The notes under the pieces were generated by a model. That model saw only the letters and a program-made list of their open reading frames with translations. It ran no database searches and was not told the origin of the DNA. From assembly GCA_030065125.1 (NCBI GenBank), contig JASJDM010000025.1, positions 20,924 to 84,923 on the forward strand: a stretch of DNA of 64,000 nucleotides, in the 5' to 3' direction. This DNA is from Lysobacterales bacterium (lineage in GTDB: Bacteria; Pseudomonadota; Gammaproteobacteria; Xanthomonadales; SZUA-38). Of the stretch, positions 19,007 through 28,452 are shown piece by piece; positions within the stretch are counted from its first letter, which is position 1; each line of letters starts with the position of its first letter. Made by a program: the position numbers and the translations under genes.

Positions 19007-19118
19007 TTGTTGTTGTTCTGGCTGGTGTTTTCAGGGCAGAACCGCCAATTATAGTCCGGCCGCGTGAAGCCTGCCTGTTCGGCGCTCGAATTCAGCGAAA
19101 CACGCAGCTAAGCCATTC

Positions 19119-19134
19119 GTTAACATCTGTTAAC
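19119..19134. promoter_or_regulatory. GTTAAC-N4-GTTAAC repeat upstream of icmF
   Basis: Two copies of the self-complementary GTTAAC are separated by ATCT, forming a 16-base palindromic site 113 bases upstream of the icmF start and 72 bases before the divergent hypothetical gene. The spacing suits a dimeric regulator of the TetR or GntR type. The identity of the regulator is unknown. Confidence 0.4.
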
Positions 19135-19205
19135 AAAGATCGTATTGCTGAAAAAATCCCGACACTCTAAGGTCTGGTTACGCCCCACAGGGAATTTTTC
19201 CTTAC

Positions 19206-19634
19206 ATGATTGGCACCCAAAGGCTCCCGCAGGATCCGACTCGCCCAGCCATCAGCTGTCAGTGGTCTCATGACCGCGAGCGGGGGCTGATACAGATGAG
19301 CATCGGCTCGCCGGATGATCGTTACCCCAACTCGAGCAAGGCGCACCGCTGGATCACCCAGAAGCTGGTGTCGGTTTGCGACCAGAGCGACTGCTACCGA
19401 ATCCTGCTCCAGGCCTATCCGGCCTACCGCATGGACCTGTTGTCCAATCAGAACGCTGCGGCCCGCCTGCGCCAGCTGGGCGTCACCAGCAGGTTCAGGA
19501 TAGCCTGGGTGGATCCCAACCCCGACACGGCTGATGGGTCACGCTTCCTGGAAAGTGTCCTGGTGTTGAGTGGATTCCCGGTCCTGCACCATTTTGACGA
19601 ACCGGAACCGGCGCTGCAGTGGCTGTGCGGCTGA
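19206..19634 (+). CDS. Hypothetical cytoplasmic protein
   Basis: This protein has up to 142 aa and no signal peptide. The C-terminal part has alternating strand/helix character (RFRIAWVDPNPDTADG, VLVLSGFPVLHHFDEPEPALQWL) and resembles a STAS-like or DUF4180-like alpha/beta domain, but I cannot assign a family. An alternative start at ATG 19296 (MSIGSPDD) would drop the first 30 residues; neither start has a clear ribosome-binding site. The gene diverges from icmF across the GTTAAC repeat. Confidence 0.5.
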   Translation: MIGTQRLPQDPTRPAISCQWSHDRERGLIQMSIGSPDDRYPNSSKAHRWITQKLVSVCDQSDCYRILLQAYPAYRMDLLSNQNAAARLRQLGVTSRFRIAWVDPNPDTADGSRFLESVLVLSGFPVLHHFDEPEPALQWLCG

Positions 19635-19688
19635 CGCCAGCCGTCCGCCGGACAGGGAAAATCGAGGTTCCGGTCTAACCCTGGCGGG

Positions 19689-20045
19689 TCAGCGCTTGAG
19701 AATCTGGAGAACTTCTTCCAGCTCCCCGCGAATCTGACGGATGATCTGGTGGCTGCGGCTGACGTCGCTCTTGGCCTGGTCCCCTTCCAGACGCTGGCGC
19801 GCCCCGGTGATGGTAAAGCCCTGCTCGTACAGCAGGCTGCGGATCTGGCGGATCATGATCACGTCATGCCGCTGGTAGTAGCGTCGATTACCGCGACGCT
19901 TGACGGGCTTCAGGTGCGGAAATTCCTGCTCCCAATAGCGCAACACGTGAGGTTTGACCCCGCACAGCTCGCTGACCTCGCCGATGGTGAAGTAACGTTT
20001 GGCCGGTATCGCCGGTAGCTCGTTGTTACTGCCCGGGTCCAGCAT
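19689..20045 (-). CDS. MerR-family transcriptional regulator
   Basis: This 118-aa protein has an N-terminal MerR winged helix ([29 protein letters not shown]) followed by the second wing ([17 protein letters not shown]) and a short coiled-coil tail. There is no ligand-binding or metal-binding domain. This is the small MerR protein regularly found immediately after ihfA in Gammaproteobacteria. The start lies inside the 3' end of ihfA (20-base overlap), so the two genes are co-translated. Its targets are unknown. Confidence 0.88.
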   Translation of the reverse strand: MLDPGSNNELPAIPAKRYFTIGEVSELCGVKPHVLRYWEQEFPHLKPVKRRGNRRYYQRHDVIMIRQIRSLLYEQGFTITGARQRLEGDQAKSDVSRSHQIIRQIRGELEEVLQILKR

Positions 20046-20325
20046 AGGCTTCTACTCTCGACTTCAATTTTTGTCCGGGCCGAAAAGTCACCACGGTGCG
20101 GGCGGAGATGGGGATTTCCTCTCCGGTCTTGGGATTACGTCCCGGCCTTTCGTTCTTTTGTCTCAGATCGAAGTTACCGAAGCCGGAAAGCTTGACCTGC
20201 TCCCCTTCCTCAAGCGAACTGCGTACCGTCTCAAAGAACGCGTCAACAAATTCCTTAGCCTCCCGCTTGTTGAGTCCGACTTCCTCGAACAGCCTTTCGG
20301 CCATGTCAGCCTTGGTCAACGCCAT
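20026..20325 (-). CDS. ihfA: Integration host factor alpha subunit
   Basis: IhfA is the DNA-bending nucleoid protein that pairs with IhfB. The 99-aa length and the sequence [49 protein letters not shown] and the beta-arm segment [21 protein letters not shown] are characteristic. The arm-tip Pro is present. It starts three bases after pheT, the classical pheST-ihfA arrangement. IHF commonly assists site-specific recombination, which may bear on the tRNA-Asn array, but the link is inference. Confidence 0.97.
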   Translation of the reverse strand: MALTKADMAERLFEEVGLNKREAKEFVDAFFETVRSSLEEGEQVKLSGFGNFDLRQKNERPGRNPKTGEEIPISARTVVTFRPGQKLKSRVEAYAGPGQ

Positions 20326-20328
20326 GTC

Positions 20329-22713
20329 TTACCCTCGCAAACTTGCACTCAGCTGGTCAGTCAGTTCGCTGACGACCGCTTCGACAACCCCGTCGGCTGC
20401 TTCGTTCGTCAAATTCTGATTCTGATCCTGAAGCACCATCCCAAACGCCAGGCTTTTCTGGCCCTCGGGAATACCCCGGCCCTTATATTCGTCAAAAACC
20501 ACCAGCCTTGTCAATAAGTTACCCGCAGTTTCTTCAATAATTTGTTGCATCCGCTGCCAGCTGACATCTTCCCGGACATCAAAAGCAAGATCCCGCCTGA
20601 TCGAAGGAAATCGCGACAAATCCTCCGCTTTTGGCAGCAAAGATGGCTGAAGTCCCGCAAAATTCAGCTCGAACCCGAACACCGGTCCACGCACATCGGC
20701 GGTTTCTCCCCATGCCGGGTGCAGGGCACCGACCCAGCCGACCACCTGTTCGCCACGGACCACGGTGGCCGATTGACCGGGGTGGAGGTAAGCCAGCTCA
20801 GACCGGGCGAAGCTGAATTCGTCAGCCAGCCCGGTGAGCGCCAGCAGCGACTCCACGTCGCCCTTGATATCAAAAAAGTCCAGCGCGGTTCGAGACTCAG
20901 ACCACTGTTCTGACACCCGGCTGCCGGCGGCCACCCCGGCGATCCGCATGGATTCGCTGACCACACCTCCCTGGTAGGGAAACGCCACGCCGGTCTCGAA
21001 CAGGCGGACCGTTTCCTGCTGGCGATTCTGATTCTGGACCAGGGCACCCAGCAGGCCCGGTATCAGGCTGGTTCGCATCACCGCCATATCGCCGGACAGG
21101 GGATTGGCCAGGGGAAACCCCTGCTCCGCCGCGCCGCCCTTCATAGGCTTCAGCACCTCGGGCGAAACAAAGCTGTAGGTGATGGCTTCGCAGTATCCCA
21201 GGTCCACCAGGCGAGCCGCTGCGTCGCCCAGCTGCACCAGCTGTTCCGGCTCCGTCACCACCGGCAGGTCACCACCGGGATTGGCTTCCGGCAGCTGATC
21301 GTAGCCGTAGATTCGGGCCACCTCCTCGATCAGGTCCACTTCGCGCTCGATGTCAAACCGGGTCGACGGCGGTGTGACCTCCCAGCCATCGTCAGTTGCC
21401 ACCGAACTCATGCCCAGGCCGGTCAGGATGGATTCCACCTGGGTCCGATCTACCGGGACACCCATCAGCAGATTGACCCTGCTGGCACGCAGCGTGACGC
21501 TGGCCGCCTGGGGCAGGTGCTCGGACTCCACCGCCTCGATAATGGGACCAGCCTGGCCGCCGACGATTTCCAGCAGGAGTTCGGTGGCGCGCTCCATGGC
21601 CCGGACCTGCAGCTGTGGGTCGACCCCCCGCTCGAAGCGGTGGGCGGCGTCCGAGTGCACGCCAACGCGGCGGGCACGGCCAATGATGGTGGACGGTTTG
21701 AACCAGGCCGCCTCCATGAACAGGTTGCGCGTGTCGTCGCCGACCGCGGTGCCGTCGCCACCCATCAACCCGCCCAGGGCCACGGCGCGGTCATTGTCGG
21801 TGATCAGCAGAAACTCTTCGTCCAGGGAGGCCTCGGTTCCGTCCAGCAGCGTCAGCGTTTCCCCCGGAACGGCCCGGCGCACGCTGATCGGACCGGTCAG
21901 CTTGTCCCGGTCGAATGCGTGCATGGGCTGGCCCAGTTCCAGCATCACGTAATTGGTGACGTCTACCGATGGCTTGATGGGCCGCAGGCCGCATCGACGC
22001 AGTTTTTCCTGCATCCACAGTGGCGTCTCGGCCGTTGGATCCACGCCCTGGATGACGCGCCCCACATACCGGGCACAGTCACTGCTGCCGTGGAGATTCA
22101 CCTCAAGCGTTTCCTGGATCTGCGGATCCACCGTGACCGCGGGATGGTCCTTGAACTCGCCCCCGGTAATGGCGGCAACGTCCCTTGCGATACCGCGGAT
22201 ACTGAGGCAGTCGCCGCGGTTGGGCGTCAGGTCCACCTCGATGCTGTCATCGTTGAGCGCCAGGTAGTCCCGCAGGTCCGCACCCGCTGAAGCATCGGAG
22301 GGCAGTTCCATCAGGCCGGATGCATCCTCGGACAGGCCCAGCTCCCTGGCGGAACACAGCATGCCCTGGGAAGGAACCCCCCGCAGCTCCGCGGCCTTGA
22401 TATTGAAGCCACCGGGAAGCGTTGCCCCAACCATGGCCAGTGGCGCCTTCAGACCGACCCGGGCGTTGGGCGCCCCGCAAACAATCTGCAGCCGCCGGTC
22501 TCCGCCTGCATCCACCTCGCAGACCTTCAGCCGGTCGGCGTTGGGATGCGGCCCGGCGCTGACGACCTCGGCCACCACCACGCCGTCAAACGCTTCCGCC
22601 GCCGGTGCCACCTCGTCCACTTCGAGGCCCGCCATGGTCAGACGATGGGCCAGTTCATCGGTGCCGAGGCCGGAATCCACCCAGTCTCTCAGCCAGTTGG
22701 TATTGAATCTCAT
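20329..22713 (-). CDS. pheT: Phenylalanyl-tRNA synthetase beta subunit
   Basis: This 794-aa beta subunit of the alpha2-beta2 PheRS has the complete domain series: N-terminal MRFNTNWLRDWVDS, EMAP-like tRNA-binding domain (KVCEVDAGGDRRLQIVCGAPNARVG), B3/B4 editing domain (MLELGQPMHAFDRDKL), B5 (RFDIEREVDLIEEVARIYGYD) and a C-terminal anticodon-binding FDX-ACB domain (SRFPSIRRDLAF). The length matches E. coli PheT (795). It lies 13 bases after pheS. Confidence 0.97.
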   Translation of the reverse strand: MRFNTNWLRDWVDSGLGTDELAHRLTMAGLEVDEVAPAAEAFDGVVVAEVVSAGPHPNADRLKVCEVDAGGDRRLQIVCGAPNARVGLKAPLAMVGATLPGGFNIKAAELRGVPSQGMLCSARELGLSEDASGLMELPSDASAGADLRDYLALNDDSIEVDLTPNRGDCLSIRGIARDVAAITGGEFKDHPAVTVDPQIQETLEVNLHGSSDCARYVGRVIQGVDPTAETPLWMQEKLRRCGLRPIKPSVDVTNYVMLELGQPMHAFDRDKLTGPISVRRAVPGETLTLLDGTEASLDEEFLLITDNDRAVALGGLMGGDGTAVGDDTRNLFMEAAWFKPSTIIGRARRVGVHSDAAHRFERGVDPQLQVRAMERATELLLEIVGGQAGPIIEAVESEHLPQAASVTLRASRVNLLMGVPVDRTQVESILTGLGMSSVATDDGWEVTPPSTRFDIEREVDLIEEVARIYGYDQLPEANPGGDLPVVTEPEQLVQLGDAAARLVDLGYCEAITYSFVSPEVLKPMKGGAAEQGFPLANPLSGDMAVMRTSLIPGLLGALVQNQNRQQETVRLFETGVAFPYQGGVVSESMRIAGVAAGSRVSEQWSESRTALDFFDIKGDVESLLALTGLADEFSFARSELAYLHPGQSATVVRGEQVVGWVGALHPAWGETADVRGPVFGFELNFAGLQPSLLPKAEDLSRFPSIRRDLAFDVREDVSWQRMQQIIEETAGNLLTRLVVFDEYKGRGIPEGQKSLAFGMVLQDQNQNLTNEAADGVVEAVVSELTDQLSASLRG

Positions 22714-22726
22714 GTTCCAGGCCCTG

Positions 22727-23782
<1,056 letters not shown>

Positions 23783-23824
23783 CGCTTGGTTTTTGGTGTC
23801 CGGTGCCCGGAAGGCACCAACGGG

Positions 23825-24184
23825 TTAGGCGCTTAGTCCAGCCTTGGCTCTCTCAGCCACAGCAGCAAAAGCGGCCTTATCGCGGACTGCCATATCGGCA
23901 AGAACCTTACGGTCCAGGTCGATGTTGGCCCGCTTAAGGCCGTTCATAAATCGACTGTAGGACAGACCGCATTCCCGGGCAGCGGCGTTGATGCGCACGA
24001 TCCACAGGGAGCGGAACTGGCGCTTGCGCTGGCGACGATCGCGATAGGCGTACTGGCCGGCCTTGATGACCGCCTGCTTGGCAACGCGAAACACCTTGCG
24101 CCGCGCGTTGTAATAACCCTTGGCCTGTTTCAGGACCTTCTTGTGCCGGCGCCGTGCAATGACGCCTCTCTTAACTCGAGCCAT
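23825..24184 (-). CDS. rplT: 50S ribosomal protein L20
   Basis: The 119-aa product is a canonical L20: [20 protein letters not shown] at the N-terminus, the [18 protein letters not shown] region and the C-terminal globular domain ([20 protein letters not shown]). It assembles early on 23S rRNA, and in many bacteria it also represses rpmI-rplT translation. It follows rpmI by 11 bases with a GGAG ribosome-binding site. Confidence 0.98.
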   Translation of the reverse strand: MARVKRGVIARRRHKKVLKQAKGYYNARRKVFRVAKQAVIKAGQYAYRDRRQRKRQFRSLWIVRINAAARECGLSYSRFMNGLKRANIDLDRKVLADMAVRDKAAFAAVAERAKAGLSA

Positions 24185-24195
24185 GGTTTATCTCC

Positions 24196-24393
24196 TTACG
24201 AATACGGCAGCATCTGCTTGATGGCTTTCACATCAGCATCTTTGACCTGGGTCGTGCCACGCAGCTTACGCTTACGCTTCTGACTCATCTTGGTAAGGAT
24301 ATGGCTGGTGAACGCATGCCCGCGCTTGTAACCGCCAGAGGCAGTCTTACGAAAACGCTTGGCCGCGCCACGGTTGGTTTTCAACTTTGGCAT
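24196..24393 (-). CDS. rpmI: 50S ribosomal protein L35
   Basis: This 65-aa basic protein matches L35 throughout ([40 protein letters not shown] end). Its start has a GGAAAG ribosome-binding site. It is preceded by a 284-base structured untranslated region after infC. Confidence 0.98.
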   Translation of the reverse strand: MPKLKTNRGAAKRFRKTASGGYKRGHAFTSHILTKMSQKRKRKLRGTTQVKDADVKAIKQMLPYS

Positions 24394-24677
24394 TGTCTTT
24401 CCTTCATTACTTATTTGACGTGATCAGGTGACCCGTTGACCAAAGCCAGGGGTACTTTCCATTCCTACCCAATCCCGCGAGTTATAGGCGGCAACCCGCC
24501 ATTTTCATCAGCACCTTTCATTATCGAAGGCACAGTTACGGCCCCAAACGGAGCCAGGCCTAAGGCCTATCTACGTTTTGGCACATGGATGTGCCAACGG
24601 CCGAAGGCCGTGAGCGAATCGGAAACCGCGTTTTCGATTCGCGTCCGCGATTCATCCATGGATGGATGATATCGCGG
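24394..24677 (-). promoter_or_regulatory. Structured infC-rpmI intergenic region (candidate L20 operator/leader)
   Basis: There is no gene in these 284 bases, but several strong inverted repeats occur: TTGGCACAT/ATGTGCCAA (about 24576-24595), ACGGCC/GGCCGT (about 24596-24612), an AGGCC(T)TA(A)GGCCT palindrome (about 24556-24569) and a CGAATCG/CGATTCG pair (about 24613-24645). In other bacteria this position carries the rpmI promoter and the L20-binding leader that controls L35/L20 synthesis. Assignment by position and structure only. Confidence 0.45.
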
Positions 24678-25196
24678 TCAATGCTTAGGAGGCGCCAACA
24701 TCATGACCATCACACGTCCTTCCATGGATGGTCTTTGTTCGACGACTACCTCCTCTCCGAGGTCGGTCTCGACCCGCTTCAGCAACTTGGCACCCAGATC
24801 CTGGTGCGCCATTTCGCGTCCGCGAAAGCGCAAACTGACCTTGACCTTGTCGCCCACTTCGATGAATCCGCGGAGTTTCCGCATTTTCACCTGGTAATCT
24901 GCCTCTTCGGTGCCCGGCCGAAACTTCACTTCCTTGATGTGAATCTGTTTCTGCTTTTTGCGGGCCGCCTGGGCTTTCTTGGATTGCTCGAACTTGAACT
25001 TGCCGTAATCCATGATCCGGCAAACCGGCGGGTCAGCGGTAGGAACAACTTCCACCAGGTCCAGCCCCAGGTCTGAAGCGAGTTGCATCGCCTCCGCGAT
25101 GGGCCTGATACCAATCTGATCTCCATTCGCATCGATGACGCGAACTTCTGGCGCGGTTATTTTGTCATTTCGTCGAGTCTGCTTTTGTTGGGCGAT
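24678..25196 (-). CDS. infC: Translation initiation factor IF-3 (AUC start)
   Basis: IF-3 binds the 30S subunit and enforces start-codon fidelity. Conserved sequence ([16 protein letters not shown], then [24 protein letters not shown]) extends upstream of the first ATG (25088) and back to an ATC codon at 25196, just after the thrS stop. From there the protein is 172 aa, the normal IF-3 length; starting at the ATG would remove the N-terminal 36 residues including conserved positions. GGAGG in the last thrS codons lies 8 bases before the ATC. Non-AUG starts in infC underlie autoregulation, and AUC is one of the accepted variants. Coupling to thrS is likely. Confidence 0.93.
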   Translation of the reverse strand: MAQQKQTRRNDKITAPEVRVIDANGDQIGIRPIAEAMQLASDLGLDLVEVVPTADPPVCRIMDYGKFKFEQSKKAQAARKKQKQIHIKEVKFRPGTEEADYQVKMRKLRGFIEVGDKVKVSLRFRGREMAHQDLGAKLLKRVETDLGEEVVVEQRPSMEGRVMVMMLAPPKH

Positions 25197-25199
25197 GCC

Positions 25200-27131
25200 T
25201 CAGTCCTCCAGTTTTTCCAAATTCGTCAGCCGCTTTTCCACGGCCCCACGCAACAACGCTGCAAAGGATTCCACCGTCATGACCCCGAGGTCCTGACCGT
25301 CTCTGAGACGGACGGCGACGGAGCCAGATTCTACCTCCCGATCACCAACGACCAGCAGGCACGGAACCTTCTGCAGCGTGCGCTCGCGGATTTTATAGCC
25401 GATTTTCTCGTTTCTCAAGTCCGAATCCACCCGAAACCCTTGTTGTGAAAGGGTTTGCTGGACCTGCTGGCAGAAGGCCTCCTGGCGATCCGTGATATTC
25501 ATCACCACCGCCTGAACCGGGCTCAGCCAGACGGGCAGCGCGCCGGCATATTCCTCGATCAGGATTCCGATAAACCGCTCCAGTGAGCCCAGGATGGCCC
25601 GGTGCAGCATGACCGGCGTCTGCTTTTCGCTGTTGTCGTCGATGTACGTGGCGTCCAGCCGCCCGGGCATGGAGAAATCCACCTGCATGGTGCCGCACTG
25701 CCACACCCGTCCCAGGCTGTCTTTCAGGCTGTATTCGATCTTGGGGCCGTAAAACGCGCCCTCGCCGGGCTGCAGTTCCCAATCCACGCCTTTTTCGTCC
25801 AGCACCTCGGCCAGGGCAGCCTCGGATTTGTCCCAGATCTCGTCACTGCCGACGCGTTTTTCCGGTCGCGTGGACAGCTTGACGATGATGTCGTGGAAGC
25901 CGAAATCCGCGTAGACCTCCCGCACCAGCTCATGAAACCGGTCCACCTCGGACTTGATCTGCTCCTCGGTGCAGAAGATATGGGCGTCATCCTGGATGAA
26001 ATTGCGTACCCGCATCAGACCGTGCAGCGCCCCGGACGGCTCGTTGCGGTGGCAGGAGCCAAACTCCGCCATACGCAGTGGCAGTTCCTTATAGCTGTGC
26101 AGATTGCTGTTGTAGATCTGCACGTGGCACGGGCAGTTCATGGGTTTGACCGCATAGTCGCGGTTTTCCGACTCCGTCGTGAACATGTGCTCCCGGAACT
26201 TGTCCCAGTGGCCGGATTTTTCCCACAGGGCCCGATCCACGATCATCGGCGTCTTGATCTCCTGGTAGCCGTTGACCTTGAGCTTCTCCCGGATGTAGTT
26301 CTCCACCTCCAGCCAGATGCGGTAGCCGTGGTCGTGCCAGAACACCATGCCCGGCGCGGCCTCCTGCAGGTGAAACAGGTCCAGCTGTGTGGCCAGCTTG
26401 CGGTGGTCCCGCTTGGCGGCCTCTTCCAACCGGTGCAGGTAAGCCTTCAGGTCTTTCTTGTTACCCCAGGCCGTACCGTAGATCCGCTGCAGCATCTCGT
26501 TGTTCGAGTCCCCGCGCCAGTAAGCACCGGCGATCTTCATCAGCTTGAAAGCCTTGATCCGGTCCGTGCTGGGGATGTGCGGGCCCCGGCACAGGTCGAT
26601 GAAGTCACCCTGACGGTACAGGGAAATCGGTTCATCCGAGGGAATATCCGCAATAATCCGGGCCTTGTACTCCTCGCCCATGTCGCGGAAGTATTCCACG
26701 GCCTCGTCCCGGGGCATCTCGGTCCGCTCCACCTGGAAGGCTTCGCTCACGACTTTGGCCATTTCCGCTTCGATTTTTTCCAGATCTTCCGGCTTGAAAC
26801 CCTTGGGAAAATGGAAATCGTAGTAAAAGCCGTCCTCGATGACCGGGCCGATCGTGACCTGGGCCTCGGGGAACAACCGCTTGACCGCCTGGGCCATCAG
26901 GTGGGCACAGGAATGCCGAATGACCTCCAGGCCTTCTTCGTCGCGATCGGTGACGATGGCGACTTCCGCATCAGAATCAATCACATGGGAGGTATCGACC
27001 AGCTTCCCATCCACTTTGCCGGCCAGGGCGGCCTTGGCCAGGCCCGGACCGATGTCGGCGGCGATGTCAGCGATGGACACCGGATGGTCAAACTGTCTTT
27101 GGCTGCCGTCAGGCAGTGTGATCGAGGGCAT
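25200..27131 (-). CDS. thrS: Threonyl-tRNA synthetase
   Basis: ThrS charges tRNA-Thr. The protein is 643 aa from ATG 27131. It contains the N-terminal TGS domain ([19 protein letters not shown]), the editing domain with HxxxH and C-x-GPH ([24 protein letters not shown]), the class II core ([11 protein letters not shown], motif 2 [20 protein letters not shown], motif 3 [20 protein letters not shown]) and an anticodon-binding domain. An upstream TTG would add ten atypical residues, so I use the ATG. The gene heads the leftward translation operon and is preceded by a Thr-type attenuator. Confidence 0.97.
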   Translation of the reverse strand: MPSITLPDGSQRQFDHPVSIADIAADIGPGLAKAALAGKVDGKLVDTSHVIDSDAEVAIVTDRDEEGLEVIRHSCAHLMAQAVKRLFPEAQVTIGPVIEDGFYYDFHFPKGFKPEDLEKIEAEMAKVVSEAFQVERTEMPRDEAVEYFRDMGEEYKARIIADIPSDEPISLYRQGDFIDLCRGPHIPSTDRIKAFKLMKIAGAYWRGDSNNEMLQRIYGTAWGNKKDLKAYLHRLEEAAKRDHRKLATQLDLFHLQEAAPGMVFWHDHGYRIWLEVENYIREKLKVNGYQEIKTPMIVDRALWEKSGHWDKFREHMFTTESENRDYAVKPMNCPCHVQIYNSNLHSYKELPLRMAEFGSCHRNEPSGALHGLMRVRNFIQDDAHIFCTEEQIKSEVDRFHELVREVYADFGFHDIIVKLSTRPEKRVGSDEIWDKSEAALAEVLDEKGVDWELQPGEGAFYGPKIEYSLKDSLGRVWQCGTMQVDFSMPGRLDATYIDDNSEKQTPVMLHRAILGSLERFIGILIEEYAGALPVWLSPVQAVVMNITDRQEAFCQQVQQTLSQQGFRVDSDLRNEKIGYKIRERTLQKVPCLLVVGDREVESGSVAVRLRDGQDLGVMTVESFAALLRGAVEKRLTNLEKLED

Positions 27132-27172
27132 TTTCCTGTCACCGGTTTTTGTATCAGACAAAAGTTGCGGAC

Positions 27173-27198
27173 AAAAAAAAGGGCGCTCGGCGCCCTTT
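27173..27198 (-). terminator. Attenuator terminator upstream of thrS
   Basis: Read on the minus strand, AAAGGGCGC-CGA-GCGCCCTTT forms a 9-bp stem with a three-base loop, followed by at least five further T residues: a strong intrinsic terminator 42 bases before the thrS ATG. A competing pairing is possible between CGCTCGCGC just upstream (about 27201-27214) and GCGCCGAGCG in the terminator's left arm and loop (one bulge), which would act as antiterminator. Confidence 0.85.
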
Positions 27199-27230
27199 CA
27201 AATATCATGCGCGAGCGAGTCTTCGCTTAT

Positions 27231-27260
27231 CTACGTAGTAGTTCGAAAAGAAACGTTCAT
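27231..27260 (-). CDS. Threonine attenuation leader peptide (MNVSFRTTT)
   Basis: A nine-codon ORF, ATG AAC GTT TCT TTT CGA ACT ACT ACG TAG, ends in three consecutive Thr codons and lies 33 bases upstream of the thrS attenuator terminator. There is no Shine-Dalgarno sequence. The predicted transcription start coincides with the A of the ATG, so it would be translated as a leaderless message. Ribosome stalling at the Thr codons when charged tRNA-Thr is scarce would favour the antiterminator pairing. Sequence-based prediction; too short for homology support. Confidence 0.7.
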   Translation of the reverse strand: MNVSFRTTT

Positions 27261-27266
27261 AAGCAG

Positions 27267-27295
27267 ATTGTAGCGCTAAGTGACATCGGCGTCAT
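27267..27295 (-). promoter_or_regulatory. Predicted sigma-70 promoter of the thrS operon
   Basis: The -35 hexamer is ATGACG (27295-27290), the spacer is 17 bases, and the -10 hexamer is TACAAT (27272-27267), matching 4/6 and 5/6 of consensus. The start would fall at about 27260, which is the first base of the leader-peptide ATG. Confidence 0.6.
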
Positions 27296-27324
27296 CCTGA
27301 AAAACGCGCCGACGTCGGAGCAAT

Positions 27325-27416
27325 GGGGTCAGAGCACTGGGGTCAGAGAGAGCACTGGGGTCAGAGTAAAGGGACAGAGTAAGGCACGCCTTACTCTGTC
27401 CCTTTACTCTGACCCC
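27325..27416. repeat. GGGGTCAGAG repeats and a 60-bp palindrome
   Basis: Three GGGGTCAGAG units start at 27325, 27339 and 27357; the last opens a near-perfect 60-bp inverted repeat. Its 29-base arms (27357-27385 and 27388-27416) are separated by only two bases. The GGGGTCAGAGTAAAG core resembles palindromes that accompany REP-associated tyrosine transposases (RAYTs) in Gammaproteobacteria, but no transposase gene is present. It lies between the thrS promoter and the aldo/keto reductase stop and could form a bidirectional terminator. Confidence 0.85.
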
Positions 27417-27435
27417 GCCCTTCAGATCCCGCCCT

Positions 27436-28452
27436 TCAGATCAGCCTCTGCTTCGACCACGGCGCCGAATTGAGGAAATCCGCCACGGCGCTGCCCGGCG
27501 GCACGAGTTCATCGCAGGCCGTGGCCAGTTCCGCCGGCAGTTGCTGGCTCATCAGGGGTGCCAGGTCCTTGATCTGGTCCAGGGTGCGGGGCCCGATCAG
27601 CGGCGCGGTGATACCCGGCTGGTCCTTGACCCAGAGCATCGCGGCATGGGCGGGAGTCAGGCCGTGATCCCGGGCCAGGGCAGCAAAGGCTCTGCCCGCA
27701 TCCACCGCTTTTTCCGTAATCCGCTCGGAATAGATGCCGCCTCGCTGGTGGCGGGGCGTGTTGAAGGATTCAGGGTCGGCGTTGTCGTAGCGCCCGGTCA
27801 GCATGCCCATGGCCAGCGGCGACCAGACCAGTACCGCCAGCCCGGCCCACTGGCAGGCCGGCAGGATCTCGTTTTCGACGCGGCGGTCCAGCAGGTTGTA
27901 GGGCAGCTGCTCGGAGACCATCCGGATCAAGCCGCGGTACTCCGCCAGCAGGGAGGACTGGGCAATCTTCCAGCCGGGCGAGGTGGTGGAACCGGCGTAG
28001 CGGATCTTGCCATGGCGCTGCAGATCGGTCAGGGCACCCAGGGTCTCCTCCAGGTCCGTCTCGGTACAGACCCGGTGGGTCTGGTACAGGTCGATATAGT
28101 CCGTACCCAGCCGCGTCAGGGAATCTTCGCAGGCTTTGACCAGGTGCTTGCGCGAGGTACGTTGATCATTGATCCCCCTGGCGCCAGCAGGATAATAGGC
28201 CTTGGTGGCCAGGATGATCTCGTCGCGGCGGCCATTGGCCCGCAGCGCCTCCCCGATAATGCGTTCAGATTCCCCGTCGGCGTAGCTGTTGGAGGTATCG
28301 ATGAGATTGATGCCGGCATCCAGGGCGTAATCGATGATCTGGATCGATTCATCCGGCGGGGTCGGATTGGCGAAGTTATCCGTACCCAGCGCCAACGGCG
28401 ACACGCGCAGGCCGGTTCTGCCGAAGGGACGATAGAAGGACTCGTCTAACAT
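27436..28452 (-). CDS. Aldo/keto reductase
   Basis: This 338-aa NAD(P)H-dependent (beta/alpha)8 oxidoreductase begins FGRTGLRVSPLALGTDNF. It contains INLIDTSNSYADGESERIIGEAL (catalytic Asp and Tyr), a Lys in ILATKAYYP, and DYIDLYQTHRV carrying the catalytic-position His. The C-terminal nucleotide region is ITAPLIGPRT. It is the last gene of a deacetylase-SDR-AKR operon and overlaps the SDR gene by seven bases. The substrate is probably a small carbonyl compound and is not deducible. Confidence 0.88.
   Translation of the reverse strand: MLDESFYRPFGRTGLRVSPLALGTDNFANPTPPDESIQIIDYALDAGINLIDTSNSYADGESERIIGEALRANGRRDEIILATKAYYPAGARGINDQRTSRKHLVKACEDSLTRLGTDYIDLYQTHRVCTETDLEETLGALTDLQRHGKIRYAGSTTSPGWKIAQSSLLAEYRGLIRMVSEQLPYNLLDRRVENEILPACQWAGLAVLVWSPLAMGMLTGRYDNADPESFNTPRHQRGGIYSERITEKAVDAGRAFAALARDHGLTPAHAAMLWVKDQPGITAPLIGPRTLDQIKDLAPLMSQQLPAELATACDELVPPGSAVADFLNSAPWSKQRLI

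Noticed and set aside
16154..19054. 966-codon plus-strand frame opposite icmF
   Set aside because: It is the antisense shadow of icmF, whose three domains are unmistakable.
19007..19205. Cobalamin riboswitch before icmF
   Set aside because: The gap has no B12-box-like sequence and is too short for the full aptamer.
27173..27298. T-box or tRNA-mimic control of thrS
   Set aside because: No T-box sequence or specifier-loop architecture; the leader-peptide attenuator explains the terminator better.
25602..27473. 623-codon plus-strand frame opposite thrS
   Set aside because: It is an antisense shadow of thrS that runs on through the attenuator and palindrome.
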